Source of the DNA: Metellina segmentata
Taxonomy: Eukaryota > Arthropoda > Arachnida > Araneae > Tetragnathidae
Direction of reading: 5' to 3'
NCBI GenBank assembly: GCA_947359465.1
Contig: OX375880.1
Coordinates: forward strand, 24,380,714-24,444,713
Length of the DNA stretch: 64,000 bases
How positions within the stretch are numbered: position 1 is the first letter of the stretch; every line of letters starts with the position of its first letter. Shown piece by piece: positions 10,406 to 20,869 of this stretch. The position numbers were made by a program, and so were the translations under genes. Under the pieces are notes generated by a model that was given only the letters and a program-made list of their open reading frames with translations, did no database searches and was not told where the DNA came from.

Positions 10406-11151
10406 TTATGAATTTGGGAAACAAATGATCGATTTTGGCAATTGCCCCATATAATTTTGCAATTTTACTGGAAGTAGACTCATCCCAATGTCATTGGTTT
10501 TCTCAAAAGTGAAGTTTTGTACTTCACTTGTATCACTTTGTTCATCACAATCATCATCAGTAGAACTGGAAATATCAGGTAATATTATATTGGAACTCTT
10601 TTCTCTATTCACTTTTTTCCTTCTTATTTGTTGTAGCTGTAGACGCTGTTTTTTTCGTTTGAGTTTTTCCGCAAGACGTTTGTCATATGATCCAAATGTA
10701 GCCAAACGGTCACTTTGCATTGACTGAAGGAAGGCAAGATCTTCTTTGTTCTGTATTTGCTTTCCTACATTCACAGGCCATAAAGAAAATGTTAATGCTA
10801 GCTTATATTCCATCTGTTTTGCCTTGTCTATAGTATTTGGTGCAGATCTTCAATTAAGGGGTATCGCTCTTAATTTTGCATTGTCATCAAAAAGTTTTAT
10901 AATTTTTTCACAAGCTTTTCGTCCAGTGATTATTGGGATATTTGCTTTTTCATAAAACAGCTTTGCTTTAAAAAAAGGGCTAGTTTTGCTGACTCCCATT
11001 TAGTCCTATTTTCTTGGACACCTTCAATATGATACATCATACAACGCAAAACTTGCAAATTAGTTGGAAGTTTGGAGCCATTTATTTTTGAATCATCACA
11101 AGTTATCTTGCTGCCAAGAACAAAAATATTTGAAGTCAATCTGGTTTCCAT
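10406..11151 (-). pseudogene. Unclassified repeated coding unit (probable TE protein relic)
   Basis: Minus-strand 11151 starts METRLTSNIFVLGSKITCDD and runs through LPTNLQVLRCMMYH. After a frameshift it continues as FYEKANIPIITGRKACEKII and then KLFDDNAKLRAIP; after one stop (near 10850) come MEYKLALTFSLWPVN and FLQSMQSDRLATFGSYDKRL, with a Lys/Arg-rich coil and an acidic stretch (SSSTDDDCDEQSD). One stop and one frameshift over about 250 codons mean a decayed gene of good coding character. I have the impression that similar proteins recur many times in spider genomes, which would indicate a mobile element, but I cannot name the superfamily. Confidence 0.5.
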
Positions 11152-12626
11152 AGTGCAATCAGAACAAAAAGTTCAGTTAAAGTTAAGCCAGTGTACCCTG
11201 TCCAAATCAGAATCAAAACTAGCAATAAACAAAAGTTGAAAATCAGTTCAAAATGAAAACCACAAGTTGAAATAAACAGGAAATGTATTGTAAACAAAGT
11301 TCAAGTTGCAGTGACTAGTCTAGTCAGTGTTACCATATGGTTTTGGCAACAACTTTATCTTGGTTGTAATTAATGATGATGCTGATGCAAAAAATCTAAA
11401 ATTTCAAAATTGTTTTGGACCCTCTAAAACTGTTTGAAAAACAAGAAGAATTGATAAGGTAAAGGGTAATTACGGGTAATGGAACATTTTGAGATTGGGG
11501 ACAAACTGATTTGTTTCTAGAGGGGCGTTTGATGCACTCTAATCAACACCTTCAGTTCACATTGAAACTTTCCAGCATGTTCCTCATTAAGTGCAAGTGT
11601 AATAGAGAAATTATACTACTATGCTGCTAAAAAAAAAAAAATTCTTATAATTTAGGCCAAAAAATGTTAAGAAGTTGGTTTTGCCCCGCTCGTATTAAAT
11701 CAAAATAACCCGAGAATAAAATAAAAAGAGAATAAAATAATTATTTTGAATTCCTTTTAAATCAAACCTATGTGTAAAAAGGTTTGTGTAAAAAAACGGA
11801 ATTTGGTGCATTATCGCTGGATCTGAAATATACTTTATTTAAGGCTTTAATTGATTTAAAACAATTCTATTCATACATCCTCCAGCAAAATTCAACTACA
11901 TCTTGTTTACAGAACTCCAAAGTTTGAAACATGTTGTCGTCTTACAGCAGAAGCTCATTATCTGACAAAAACCTTTTTTATTTGCACAACTGTTTAATGA
12001 CCAATAGTTTTAGGCCAAAAAATAAAAATTATAAACACATTTTGGTAGAGTTTTCATATTTTAAACAGATTCTAATATTATGTTGAAATTCTCATCATGA
12101 AAACAAGCATTTAGTCTCAAAAAATGTCATTTAATAAGTTTCTGCTAAGCCAGCAGTATCTTTTCAATAAAAAAAACCACTTTTATTCGTACACCAGTGT
12201 GTACTGTACAACTGTTCTATACTAACCCCTATGGATTACAGACAATGTTATAGTGGGTTCACAAAAAATATGCATTTTACAAGCCAAAATAGAAAATTTA
12301 AAGTATTATTTTCTTTGATTCTTCTACGTTCTAAAACAATCAGAAACTGCACTTGCAGTTAAGAGAGTATTTCAAAGTGACTGATGATTCCAGTATAGCA
12401 ACCCTGATTGCAATACTGCGATTTCTTTAAAAGATTTAATTTCTAATTTTAAGAGTTGAAAGACTAAATATACCTATGCTTCTGCACTCTGCAAAACTGC
12501 CCTATACTGGAATCTACGATTTTGACAGTTTTGTAGCAAGCAGAAGCATGTATTTAGGGTCTTCCTGCACTTGAAACTATAAATTAATTTTTAAAGCTAT
12601 GGTTGTATTTCAGCGGGTGTACAATA
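11152..12626. other. Intron sequence with an inverted-repeat patch at 12380-12555
   Basis: Mostly unremarkable AT-rich DNA. At the right end GATTCCAGTATAG (about 12386) is repeated inverted as CTATACTGGAATC (about 12501). ATGCTTCTGCACTCTGCAAA (about 12477) is partly inverted at about 12530-12553 (TTTTGTAGCAAGCAGAAGCA). This suggests remains of an inverted-repeat element. Confidence 0.4.
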
Positions 12627-12775
12627 TGTGGATAATTAATATTTTTGCTGATCAACCCACTTCTCCTTTGCTGCAAGAAGATCCTTTGGCAGGTCTTTCA
12701 AAAGAACCATCTGCTCCTTAGCACATTGAATGTGAATCAGTTTCAATTTGTGACAATCTTGCAATTCAATTAATC
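12627..12775 (-). pseudogene. Short coding-like fragment
   Basis: The minus strand encodes LIELQDCHKLKLIHIQCAKE, then QMVLLKDLPKDLLAAKEKWV and DQQKY before a stop. The amphipathic, codon-clean character suggests the C-terminal end of a former protein, probably from a TE. No family recognised. Confidence 0.3.
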
Positions 12776-13689
12776 TAATTGGAATGATTAAAAATAAGCT
12801 ATTTTTCGTTCTTGACTAATTTTGAGTCAAACCAGTATGAACAAACCAATTCTACGGATATTTCAAGATGTGGACCATTGGGAAAAAGTACTTATGACAA
12901 CATTTGTCGATTAAGATTAGATTTTTAAACCATGAAAGATTTTCTTTAACACTCCACTTGTTCCATAATCCTTTGCTTCCATTCATACCAAACACATGCT
13001 ACAACAGTTAAGCCAATATCGCCAGGTTGTTCAATAATTCACAATATTTTCGCTTCATTCATTTTGAAATCAAAGTTTACGAAATTTGACTGTTTCAGAT
13101 TTTATATTAATCCTCTGACCATAGCAACTTGCATTTGCAAAAACAGGTCCAGCACTTGATCTAGCTTTGTATCTGACAGTAGATTATTAAGTTTTTATCT
13201 AAGTGATGGTACATAATTAAGTTTTAATCTGAGTGACAGCATGTTATTAAATTATTCTTATTTGAAAATCATAGTACACTATCAAGCTCTTATTTCAATG
13301 ATAGTACATTATTCAGGTATAAGACACAAAATGAAGATTGAAACATGGATAAGAGGCCAAATTAGGTAACCATGTTTTTCTTATTGCCTTGCGTTATACG
13401 TATAACTTTTTTGTTCAGAGTGTAATCCAGCGAATTTAGTCTGTGGCCTGCTTCTCGTCAGAACAGAAGTATTCTAACTTCCAGTCATCTACTAACGTCA
13501 CCACTCTCACAGAATCCCGACCATGGAGGGTAGAAGAAGAATGAATAGACAACCTGTTAATATTCCATTAATCTTGGCATAGTGCCATGAGCACCAGAGG
13601 AGACTGGTGCTGATTTTGCTCAAGAGATCACAGAAAGAAATTCATGCCCACAACATTTCTAGTGATAGCAGTGATATTCCAGTCAGATG
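12776..13689. other. Intron sequence, nothing recognised
   Basis: A short loose repetition of 'gatagtacattatta'-like phrases occurs at 13170-13320. Otherwise no signal. Confidence 0.4.
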
Positions 13690-13975
13690 CACCGTTTATT
13701 ATCAGATAGCAAAAATGAATTAAATCTTGTTATTTGTAAAACAGATTTTTTGTTTAAGAAAATTTTTTTTTGTGTCAAATGCAAATTTATTTTTATGCAT
13801 TTTGATTACACATTATTACATGTGTATTTTGTCGAAACAAAGTAATGAGCTCAAAACAATATTTTCAAATTAAAAACAAATCATTTCACTGATTTTTTAC
13901 ATCTAGAACCATTTTTTCTTTCTTCCATTGATACAATGTTTTCTTTTTACACTTATTCTTCAGGAACTATTGAGA
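13690..13975 (+). repeat. Dispersed repeat, copy A (pairs with 37165-37430)
   Basis: Shares an ordered series of blocks with 37165-37430: GCACC(G/A)TTTATT, TTGTAAAACAGATTTT, TACATGT(G)TATTTTGT, TTCTTCAGGA(A)CT and others, in the same orientation. Non-coding; probably the same TE family. Confidence 0.55.
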
Positions 13976-14083
13976 AAAACAGAATTAGGTGTTTTCGTGA
14001 ATCACTTCTCAGAAGGATAAGCTATATATTCACACTGTTTAGGATTAACCCATCAATATTTATAATTAGAAATGCATGTATTT

Positions 14084-14990
14084 TCTCTACTATTATAAAA
14101 GGAAGTGTTTGTCTGCGTATAGACAAATCTATGGCACTTACAATAATGAAATTTGGCACACAAGTGGTCCGAATGTTTTGCAGTTTTTCTATCACGGCCA
14201 AATTTTAATATTTTATCTAGAACATTTTAAAATTAAATTATTGCCATTTAATGTTACTACTGTTTTCCTTAGAATGGCAAAAGTATAAAGAGATCACAGA
14301 TTCTAAATTTATTTTTACCGTTTCATTTTCCGAGCACAACGATATCAGCAGACGAACAAAAGAAATGACGTTTCAACTGGAGTTATGCAGTTCTTTTTTC
14401 TATCTCATAGATTGTTAAAGATAAGAGTAAAAATTTTTAACGTATTCGAAATCTACGGAAATTTTTTCATTAGATTGATACCTAAAAATATGATTTTCTT
14501 TAAATAAATAAATTTTGAATTGTAACTTTTATATTTTTTCCAATACAAATTTGGCTGCTGGAAATAATTTGACCTTCGTGGTTAAAAAAAGTCAGATTCA
14601 TTCATTTTGATTTCCTGAGCAGTGTATTTGAGCGAAGCAAAACAAATAAAAAGTTATGACTAGCGTTCTTCAGTGTTTTTTTTTCCTATCTCTGTGATCG
14701 TTAAAGATAGAATAAAAATTTCAACGGATTTGAAATCTGCAGAAAATTTTACATTTGATTGATACCTTATACATTTAATTTTCTTTTAATAAATATTTTT
14801 CAATTGAATATTTATATTTTATCAAGAGATTGTGATGTCACTCCAATTGGATCTCTTCGCAATTTGAATTAGTTGTGATGTTGGTTTGCAAAGCAAAAGA
14901 AATATGAATTCGTAGCAATCACCAGGGGTTAGCGAACAGTGGTCACACCTGACCCCACAAAAGAACTGTCATGGGCAACGCAGTGGCTAG
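14084..14990 (+). mobile_element. Non-autonomous Helitron-like element, complete
   Basis: Begins TCTCTACTATTATAAAAGGA and ends in CAGTGGCTAG at 14990, followed by TTATATATA. The 5' part has the phrase AATGAAATTTGGCACACAAG, common to all copies in the window. The interior carries two units of the shared ~70-bp motif (about 14398-14480 and 14685-14770; core ATTTCAACGGATTTGAAATC). No coding region. TC...CTAG ends, no target duplication and a terminal palindrome in sister copies fit Helitron/Helentron (DINE-1-like) elements. Confidence 0.7.
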
Positions 14991-15360
14991 TTATATATAT
15001 TCCAAATATTGTTTAGCAAAATTCAGGTAAAAAGTACATCTAGGCATAATTTTGTGGTTTTTAGATGTAGTTATGTGAAAACCTATTGGCAAATGTATTT
15101 ATCTTTTCCTGACTTGTATTGCAAAATTTATAATAGACAGTACAATTAATTCGAAAGAATTTTAGAATGCTGGTGGGCTTGGATCCTTTTATGATACAGG
15201 TTCTGGAACATTGTTCTATCACCTTTATGCTGTAAAACAACCTGCATTTAGTCTTATATTTTACTTCAATTTTCAAGCATATACGACTCAAAATATCCAC
15301 TGTTATCTTAAGAAGGAAAATCATAAATATTATAGAAACGTTTTTTCTTTTTCTGTGCAG
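14991..15360. other. End of intron, acceptor site
   Basis: AT-rich; ends in a strong TTTTTCTGTGCAG acceptor. Confidence 0.6.
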
Positions 15361-15632
15361 AAAAAAGTAAAGGAGATGCAAAAGGAGCTAAACCTGTTTC
15401 TAATAGTAAGAAGTCACTGAAAAGAAGGTACTCTAAACCTGGATGTAGTAGCATGTTTTCAAAAAGCTGTAGTAGCTCAGTCTCAACACCTTCTACATCT
15501 GATGCTTCTCATAGCGATTTAGAAATTTTGCCAAAACGATTCCGCAGCTGTAGAACACAAGATCTGGGAAAGAAGTATCTTGATAGTGAGGAAATCAATT
15601 CTAATGACAGCAATTCTTGTTGTCTACCACAG
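15361..15632 (+). CDS. PHRF1: PHRF1-like gene, basic/serine-rich linker exon
   Basis: Starts after GTGCAG and ends before GTAATT. The two-base lead completes the phase-1 codon left by the PHD exon, and the frame is open throughout: SKGDAKGAKPVSNSKKSLKR, then KPGCSSMFSKSCSSSVSTPS, then KRFRSCRTQDLGKKYLDSEE, ending CCLPQ in phase 0. Low-complexity, Lys/Arg- and Ser-rich, with no fold recognised. It follows the PHD as a likely nuclear, disordered linker. The perfect phase match on both sides is the main evidence that it belongs to the gene. Confidence 0.7.
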
Positions 15633-15899
15633 GTAATTTATAAGTCAGTTTTTGACTTTGTGCATATTTGTTCAAAACTATATTAGAGGCTGGTTAGTTT
15701 CCAGTTTGAAAATAGTTTGACTAAAATAATTATCCTACTCAAATTTTATCTTGTTGAATCCTCAGAATTTTTTTTTCAAAATGTTGACTTCCAGCCTATA
15801 AAAGTTATTTCATACTTAATTATTTGGCCTCTAATGCCAATCATGAGTTAACACATACATAATAACCCTGCACACAAAGACAAATACCAAAATACTAAG

Positions 15900-16022
15900 T
15901 CATCTGAATGGTTCAAATTTATGTGGTTTTGTCCTCGATCTCTCCCTTTGAGATTCATCCCAAGCAGTCGCCAATAGCCCATTGTGTTGCTCCAGTTGAC
16001 GTTAATTAAATACCTACCATAA
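15900..16022 (+). mobile_element. SINE, 3' fragment
   Basis: Contains CATCTGAATGGTTCAAATTT, CAATAGCCCATTGTGTTGCT and GACGTTAATTAAAT, matching the 3' half of the SINE at 8995-9316. Confidence 0.7.
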
Positions 16023-16164
16023 TACTCATAAATGGATGCCATGTATGGATGGATGGTAGATGTTAGAAAGAAATATATTAAATCATTTGGGTGAGATAGA
16101 ACAGATTTTATAATCTTTAAGGACAAAAAAACACAAAAATGGTGGCATTCAAAAATTTCATTGA

Positions 16165-16360
16165 TGATAAGTCTGTTATTCTTTGCATGGCGTGGAAGTT
16201 GGGAAAGTGGGTTGCCATCTCGAGTGTGGATCTCATCATCTGACTAGTTCAAAATAATGAGATGCTGTACTCAAATCTTTCCCGTGGGGTTGATCCCAGA
16301 CTATTGCCAATGGCTGGTGTTGCACCAGTGCAATGTGAATTTAACTACCTACTTGTAATT
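16165..16360 (+). mobile_element. SINE, 5'-truncated copy
   Basis: Contains GGCGTGGAAGTTGGGAAAGT, CATCATCTGACTAGTTCAAA and a decayed tail near 16340. More diverged than its neighbours. Confidence 0.65.
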
Positions 16361-17721
16361 CTTTACAAAGAGCTGGACTTCTTCTCAGAAATTACCTTTT
16401 TCTGAAAGTTGCAGATGGATATACTTTCTTCTCAGTGGCGGATATAGTAGCTACAAAGTAGTGAAGCTGGCCCCTATCCTTGCTTGTTTTACGTGCTCAC
16501 TTGGAAATAAATTGGGCATATAGTTTAGTTAAATGCTTAGCTTAAATTTGGTTCAAACAATAATAGATGCCAGATTGAGGATTGAATAGATGTAGATAAT
16601 CAATAATTGATGCTTGATAGAGAGGGTGTATTGATTTAATCAGAAACTGACATCATGGGACGTTGACACAACTATGCACAGGTTGGAAAAAAGATAATCT
16701 TTTCCACTGGGCACTATACCGCATGTCCACATTGTTACCGCACGGAAACCCTTTAAAAAACTTGCCACACTTCATAGTCACAATTAGATGGAAGTCTGAA
16801 TATATAATCTCAATACTGAAATAGGGACTCAAGGTTATTGCTGGTTCAAATTTTATGCCATTATAGCTGCCATTTCAAGCCTTTCTTTCAAAAACCAAAA
16901 CTAGTTTAAATGGACTGCATCAGTTTATCTATTTTGTAAAGACAAAACTAGGAAGAATCTGATGAGCAGGAAACTTGAGATAATTTCCTAACGTTTTTGG
17001 CATTTCTAAGAACATTTTATGAATTATTTGCTGGGTGTTTTATCAATAGACCTTTTAGCAACATTAATCATGCCCTCCCCCCCCACCCACCCCAAAAAAA
17101 AACATTCAATTAATGTAGATATAGAAGTGTACTTTGGATTGTTTCTTCAAATCAACATCTAATATCTAGGTTTCTGATGAACTACTGTGTAAAGCCCTGT
17201 TCTGGTTTTTAAATGTATCCATCGATTCACTTATGAATAAGTATAAACTTCAAATCCAGTGTTAAATATTTACCTGATAATCTAATAGTTATAATTGATG
17301 AAATATTGCATTTAACTCTGAATTTAAAATGTTTAATTCATTGATAATTTTATTGGTTTTACTGCATAAAGCTAAATATGTATGTAGCATGTTACCATAA
17401 TATTAATTGCAGCCGATTGGGTCAACCTTCAGTTCGTATAAAATTTTAGTGGTTATTAGTAACTTGAGTGTGTATTTTAGTTGTTTAATGCAGTTGAACA
17501 TGATTGATTGGTAAATAATCAATCAAAATATTCCAGAAAACGAAGATCGAGTTTTTATGTATAAATAATTAGACTTATAAAAAAAAAACACATTTTTGCC
17601 AGTATGGCCAGGAAAAATATTTTATTACACTGTAAATAAGTAGGTGTTCAATGGACTTTAAATCTCTCTAACACTTAAATCTTTCCAGGAAAAATTCATT
17701 AATTCAGTGATATTTTTACAG
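16361..17721. other. Intron sequence, nothing recognised
   Basis: AT-rich, with a C-rich patch near 17072-17092. Ends in ATTTTTACAG acceptor at 17721. Confidence 0.5.
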
Positions 17722-19170
17722 GAGAATGAAATACTCGTGTCGGAGCAAGATTACAAAGTTTTAAGCGGCGGAATGAGTGGAAAGGGCTCGTACGTATTAC
17801 CAGGAATCTCAATTTCTCCCCGAAAGATCACTTGGCGCAGATCCAAAGAAAACAATGAATGTAATACTGCCTCTGTGAATGAGAAACCACCACAGTTCAG
17901 TGTGTTTGAAAAATTAGATAATAGCTTCACTTCCAAACAAAAATATACGAATATGAATTCCGATTTTAATGAAACACTAGCCAACCTTCAAATAGACTTA
18001 AACCATGGTTTGAAAAAGCATGTTCCTGAAAGCCACGGAGAAAGGGAAGTCTTTGAAGAACGTAAGGGGATATTTCCATTCATGGATAAAACAATGAACG
18101 ACAATTCCAATCACCTAGCTCTTTCTGAAGCAAGTTGTGAAGCTTCTAGTGGTATTCCTGTGGATTATTCAACTTCAGGTAGCAGCAATGCAGAAGACTG
18201 TTACCTAAATCAACAACTTGAACTGAATATAAATGATTGTGATAGTGAAACAAATTCTACGCACAAATTGAAAGCATCTAGTGCACACAAAACAGAAAGT
18301 AATCCATCCATCAACTCAACAGATGATTGGGAGTTAGAATGTAATCCCTTACCGAATTTAGCAGCAGTGTCCAATCGTGAAATGAACAGTGTTGAGTCTT
18401 CTGTGTGCCTTGGTCTAATTGAATTTAAGTCTGAAGAATCTAATTCAGCACCAAACCCCCTGCTTGATTTTGAATTACGTCAATCTCAGTATGCTCTGAA
18501 AGCTAAAACAGACCTGCAGAAGCAACTGCAGAAAATTGAGCAGGAAAAATGGAAGTACTGGGTGCCCCCGAAAAGATTGAGACGCATCTCGTCCTTTTCC
18601 CATGAAAATTGCGGAAACCTGCTCGATGTCCCTAGAAAAAGAACAGCAGTAGTTGAAAGGAATGCAAACTCCGATCGTTCTGGCTGGAAGAACAATATTT
18701 TCAACATTGGAGAGTACACTGAAAGAGTAAGAAGGGGAACATGGCAGCCTGAAAATATTGTGATTCTAGAGCGACATAGAGACAATGCTTATGGTAATCA
18801 TCAGTTAAAAAGTCAAACTGAAGAGCAGCTGGCGTCTAGTTGCAGTTTAAACGTTTTTCAAGTTCCAGATTCGCAAAACGATTTCGTAAATGACGATAAG
18901 TGCCTAGTTTCCATGACTTCTTTTAATACATTTGAATGCAAGAACGACAGCAAGAGCTCTAATTGTAGTGAGCTTCAAAGAAATTTGCTCCAAGACAATA
19001 AGTCCCAAGTTCTTATGACTTCTTTTAATCCACAGAATGGCAGCAAGAGTTCTTATTATAACAAGCTTCAAAGAAATTTCCTCCAGGCTGCACTTCATGT
19101 AGATTTTGAAGAATTGTCCATGCGTGAGGATGGATCTTTATATTTAAACTGGGCCAAATCTAATTCTTGA
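17722..19170 (+). CDS. PHRF1: PHRF1-like gene, long terminal exon
   Basis: Entered in phase 0 at ENEILVSEQDYKVLSGG after an AG acceptor; 482 codons to a TGA at 19168-19170. Highly polar and Ser/Asn/Glu-rich, probably disordered. The best-ordered part is a charged helix-like stretch, FELRQSQYALKAKTDLQKQL followed by QKIEQEKWKYWVPPKRLRR. Near the end a ~27-residue unit is repeated: MTSFNTFECKNDSKSSNCSE..LQRNLLQ and MTSFNPQNGSKSSYYNKLQR..NFLQ. I do not see the C-terminal SRI (RNA polymerase II CTD-binding) domain that vertebrate PHRF1 has. The four exons in the window sum to 668 codons plus stop, all in frame. Confidence 0.7.
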   Translation, partial: ENEILVSEQDYKVLSGGMSGKGSYVLPGISISPRKITWRRSKENNECNTASVNEKPPQFSVFEKLDNSFTSKQKYTNMNSDFNETLANLQIDLNHGLKKHVPESHGEREVFEERKGIFPFMDKTMNDNSNHLALSEASCEASSGIPVDYSTSGSSNAEDCYLNQQLELNINDCDSETNSTHKLKASSAHKTESNPSINSTDDWELECNPLPNLAAVSNREMNSVESSVCLGLIEFKSEESNSAPNPLLDFELRQSQYALKAKTDLQKQLQKIEQEKWKYWVPPKRLRRISSFSHENCGNLLDVPRKRTAVVERNANSDRSGWKNNIFNIGEYTERVRRGTWQPENIVILERHRDNAYGNHQLKSQTEEQLASSCSLNVFQVPDSQNDFVNDDKCLVSMTSFNTFECKNDSKSSNCSELQRNLLQDNKSQVLMTSFNPQNGSKSSYYNKLQRNFLQAALHVDFEELSMREDGSLYLNWAKSNS

Positions 19171-19281
19171 TACATTGTATATTTATCATGACTCACATTA
19201 CTTGAGTATTCATTTCTGAGATTGATTAATTAACTAAGTAAACATTTTTTAAATAATTTTTTTTAAATTTATTTAGTTTAA

Positions 19282-19287
19282 AATAAA
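19282..19287 (+). terminator. Polyadenylation signal of the PHRF1-like gene
   Basis: AATAAA inside an AATAAATAAAT run, 112 bp after the stop codon; GT/T-rich sequence follows. Only a candidate, because AT-rich DNA yields this hexamer often. Confidence 0.45.
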
Positions 19288-19443
19288 TAAATTAATAGTT
19301 ATTAAAGTTTATCCACTTTCTCTTAAATCTGATATTCTTTTTACTACATTTATTTTTTATTGAACTGTGTTTTTATCTTAACAAAAGTTATAGACTTAAG
19401 CTGTCAGTTGACGACTCTTAAAAGAACTTGATTGATGATATTA

Positions 19444-20610
19444 CAGGGTTCCCACGGTCCTTGAAAAGTCCTTAAAAGTCCTTGAATTTTTTATTCCTAA
19501 CTAGGGGCCCTTGAAAGTCCTTGAAAATTACTGAACTTGGTGAAAAGTCCTTGAAAGTACTTGATTTTTTTTAATCTAGTACATAGTTGTGTAATTTCGT
19601 CTTGCATATGGAACTTGTCCAGACTAGTTTCCTCCACGGCAGGTGCCCCATTTAGCGTCATTCTGAATGAAACCATTGTTTTGCGCTTTAAAACAACTTG
19701 ATATATTAATAATGCTACGTCTAGATCGTCCATTTTCCACAGTATTCTGTCCGTCTAATTTGACTCCTCTAGTATCTGTCAAGACGTCCGCCTTGTTATG
19801 CCCGCCACATCATGACGTATCACAGCCGTTAGATAACAGCACCGCTTTATTAGGAAACCGTAGCTTTTGCAGTCAGTACATCATTGGAAACCTGGCGCGC
19901 ATCCAAAGAAATGAAGCGAAATTCTTAATGCAAAAATATAAAAGTTACAACTGAAAAAAAATGTTCAAGAAAATCACATTTAAGATATCCTTTTGTTGTA
20001 AAATTTTCTGCAGATTTCAAAGCCGTTGAAATTTTTACTCTATCTGTAACGATCGCAAAGATAGAAACTTAGACTAGAGAATAAAAGAGCCCCAACACTA
20101 GTCAAAACTTTTGATTTGTTGTGTTTCTCAAACAAAATAAACCATGACAGCTGTCTGTTGTAGGCAGTGGACGACAGCAAAATGGAGCTTGTGTCGTGTA
20201 GATCGAACCGTGTGTAAGCTTCTATACTCTTCTTCGTGCCACCAAAAGAATTTATCGTACGATATTTTATCGTTTTGACCGAAATCAATATGAGTGCAAG
20301 TAGCCTGATAGTAGCCATTAAGATAAGAAGCCCACTTTGGAAGAAAAAAAAAATCACAGGTTCTGCGAGAAGAAAATCCAAATTTCACCAAAACTGATGA
20401 TAACCTTACTTTTTTTTTTACTATCAGTAGCTTAAAAAAAAATTGTCTTTTTTTATATTTTTCACATTTTTCTTTTCAACTGACACCTTTTGTGTATGCC
20501 TTGTTTTAGGTAGTTATAAAAAATTTTAGGTCCTTGAAATTTTTTTTTTTGGTTTTGAAAAGTCCTTAAAAGTCCTTGAATTTTTTTTGGATAAAGGTGT
20601 GGGAACCATG
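19444..20610. mobile_element. TIR element with CAGGGTTCCCAC ends and TATTA duplication
   Basis: Left end CAGGGTTCCCACGGTCCTTG and right end GTGGGAACCATG (20599-20610) are inverted. Both subterminal regions carry many copies of AAAAGTCCTTGAA. Direct TATTA flanks it at 19439-19443 and 20611-20615. The interior (about 19590-20390) includes ATTCTGTCCGTCTAA and CATGACGTATCACAGCCGTT, shared with the palindrome at 28.9-30.3 kb, plus one unit of the Helitron-associated ~70-bp motif at about 19980-20050, so it is a composite. Superfamily uncertain. Confidence 0.65.
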
Positions 20611-20869
20611 TATTAGAGTAATTATGTAAAGTTTTAATTTACTCTTCGACTTGAAAATTATTTGTGTATATTTTCTCTTGACTAGTTACAAAGTCTTGCA
20701 TAAGTATACAATAATTCGAATTGGGTTTGGAAATTTTTTTTATCTTTTATTGTTAAATACCATTGTTTTGGTATATCAAATTGAGTATTAAAATGCTATT
20801 TTAATATCCACTTATATTTTTGGTACCTGTGTAAAAAGTTTGAGTGTTTCTCAAATTTTTTATATTAAA

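Noticed and set aside
17751..19098. Minus-strand open frames opposite the terminal PHRF1-like exon
   Set aside because: Antisense shadows of a long coding exon.
20040..20391. Two minus-strand frames of 87-113 codons
   Set aside because: They lie in the interior of a TIR element, overlap one another and show no domain.
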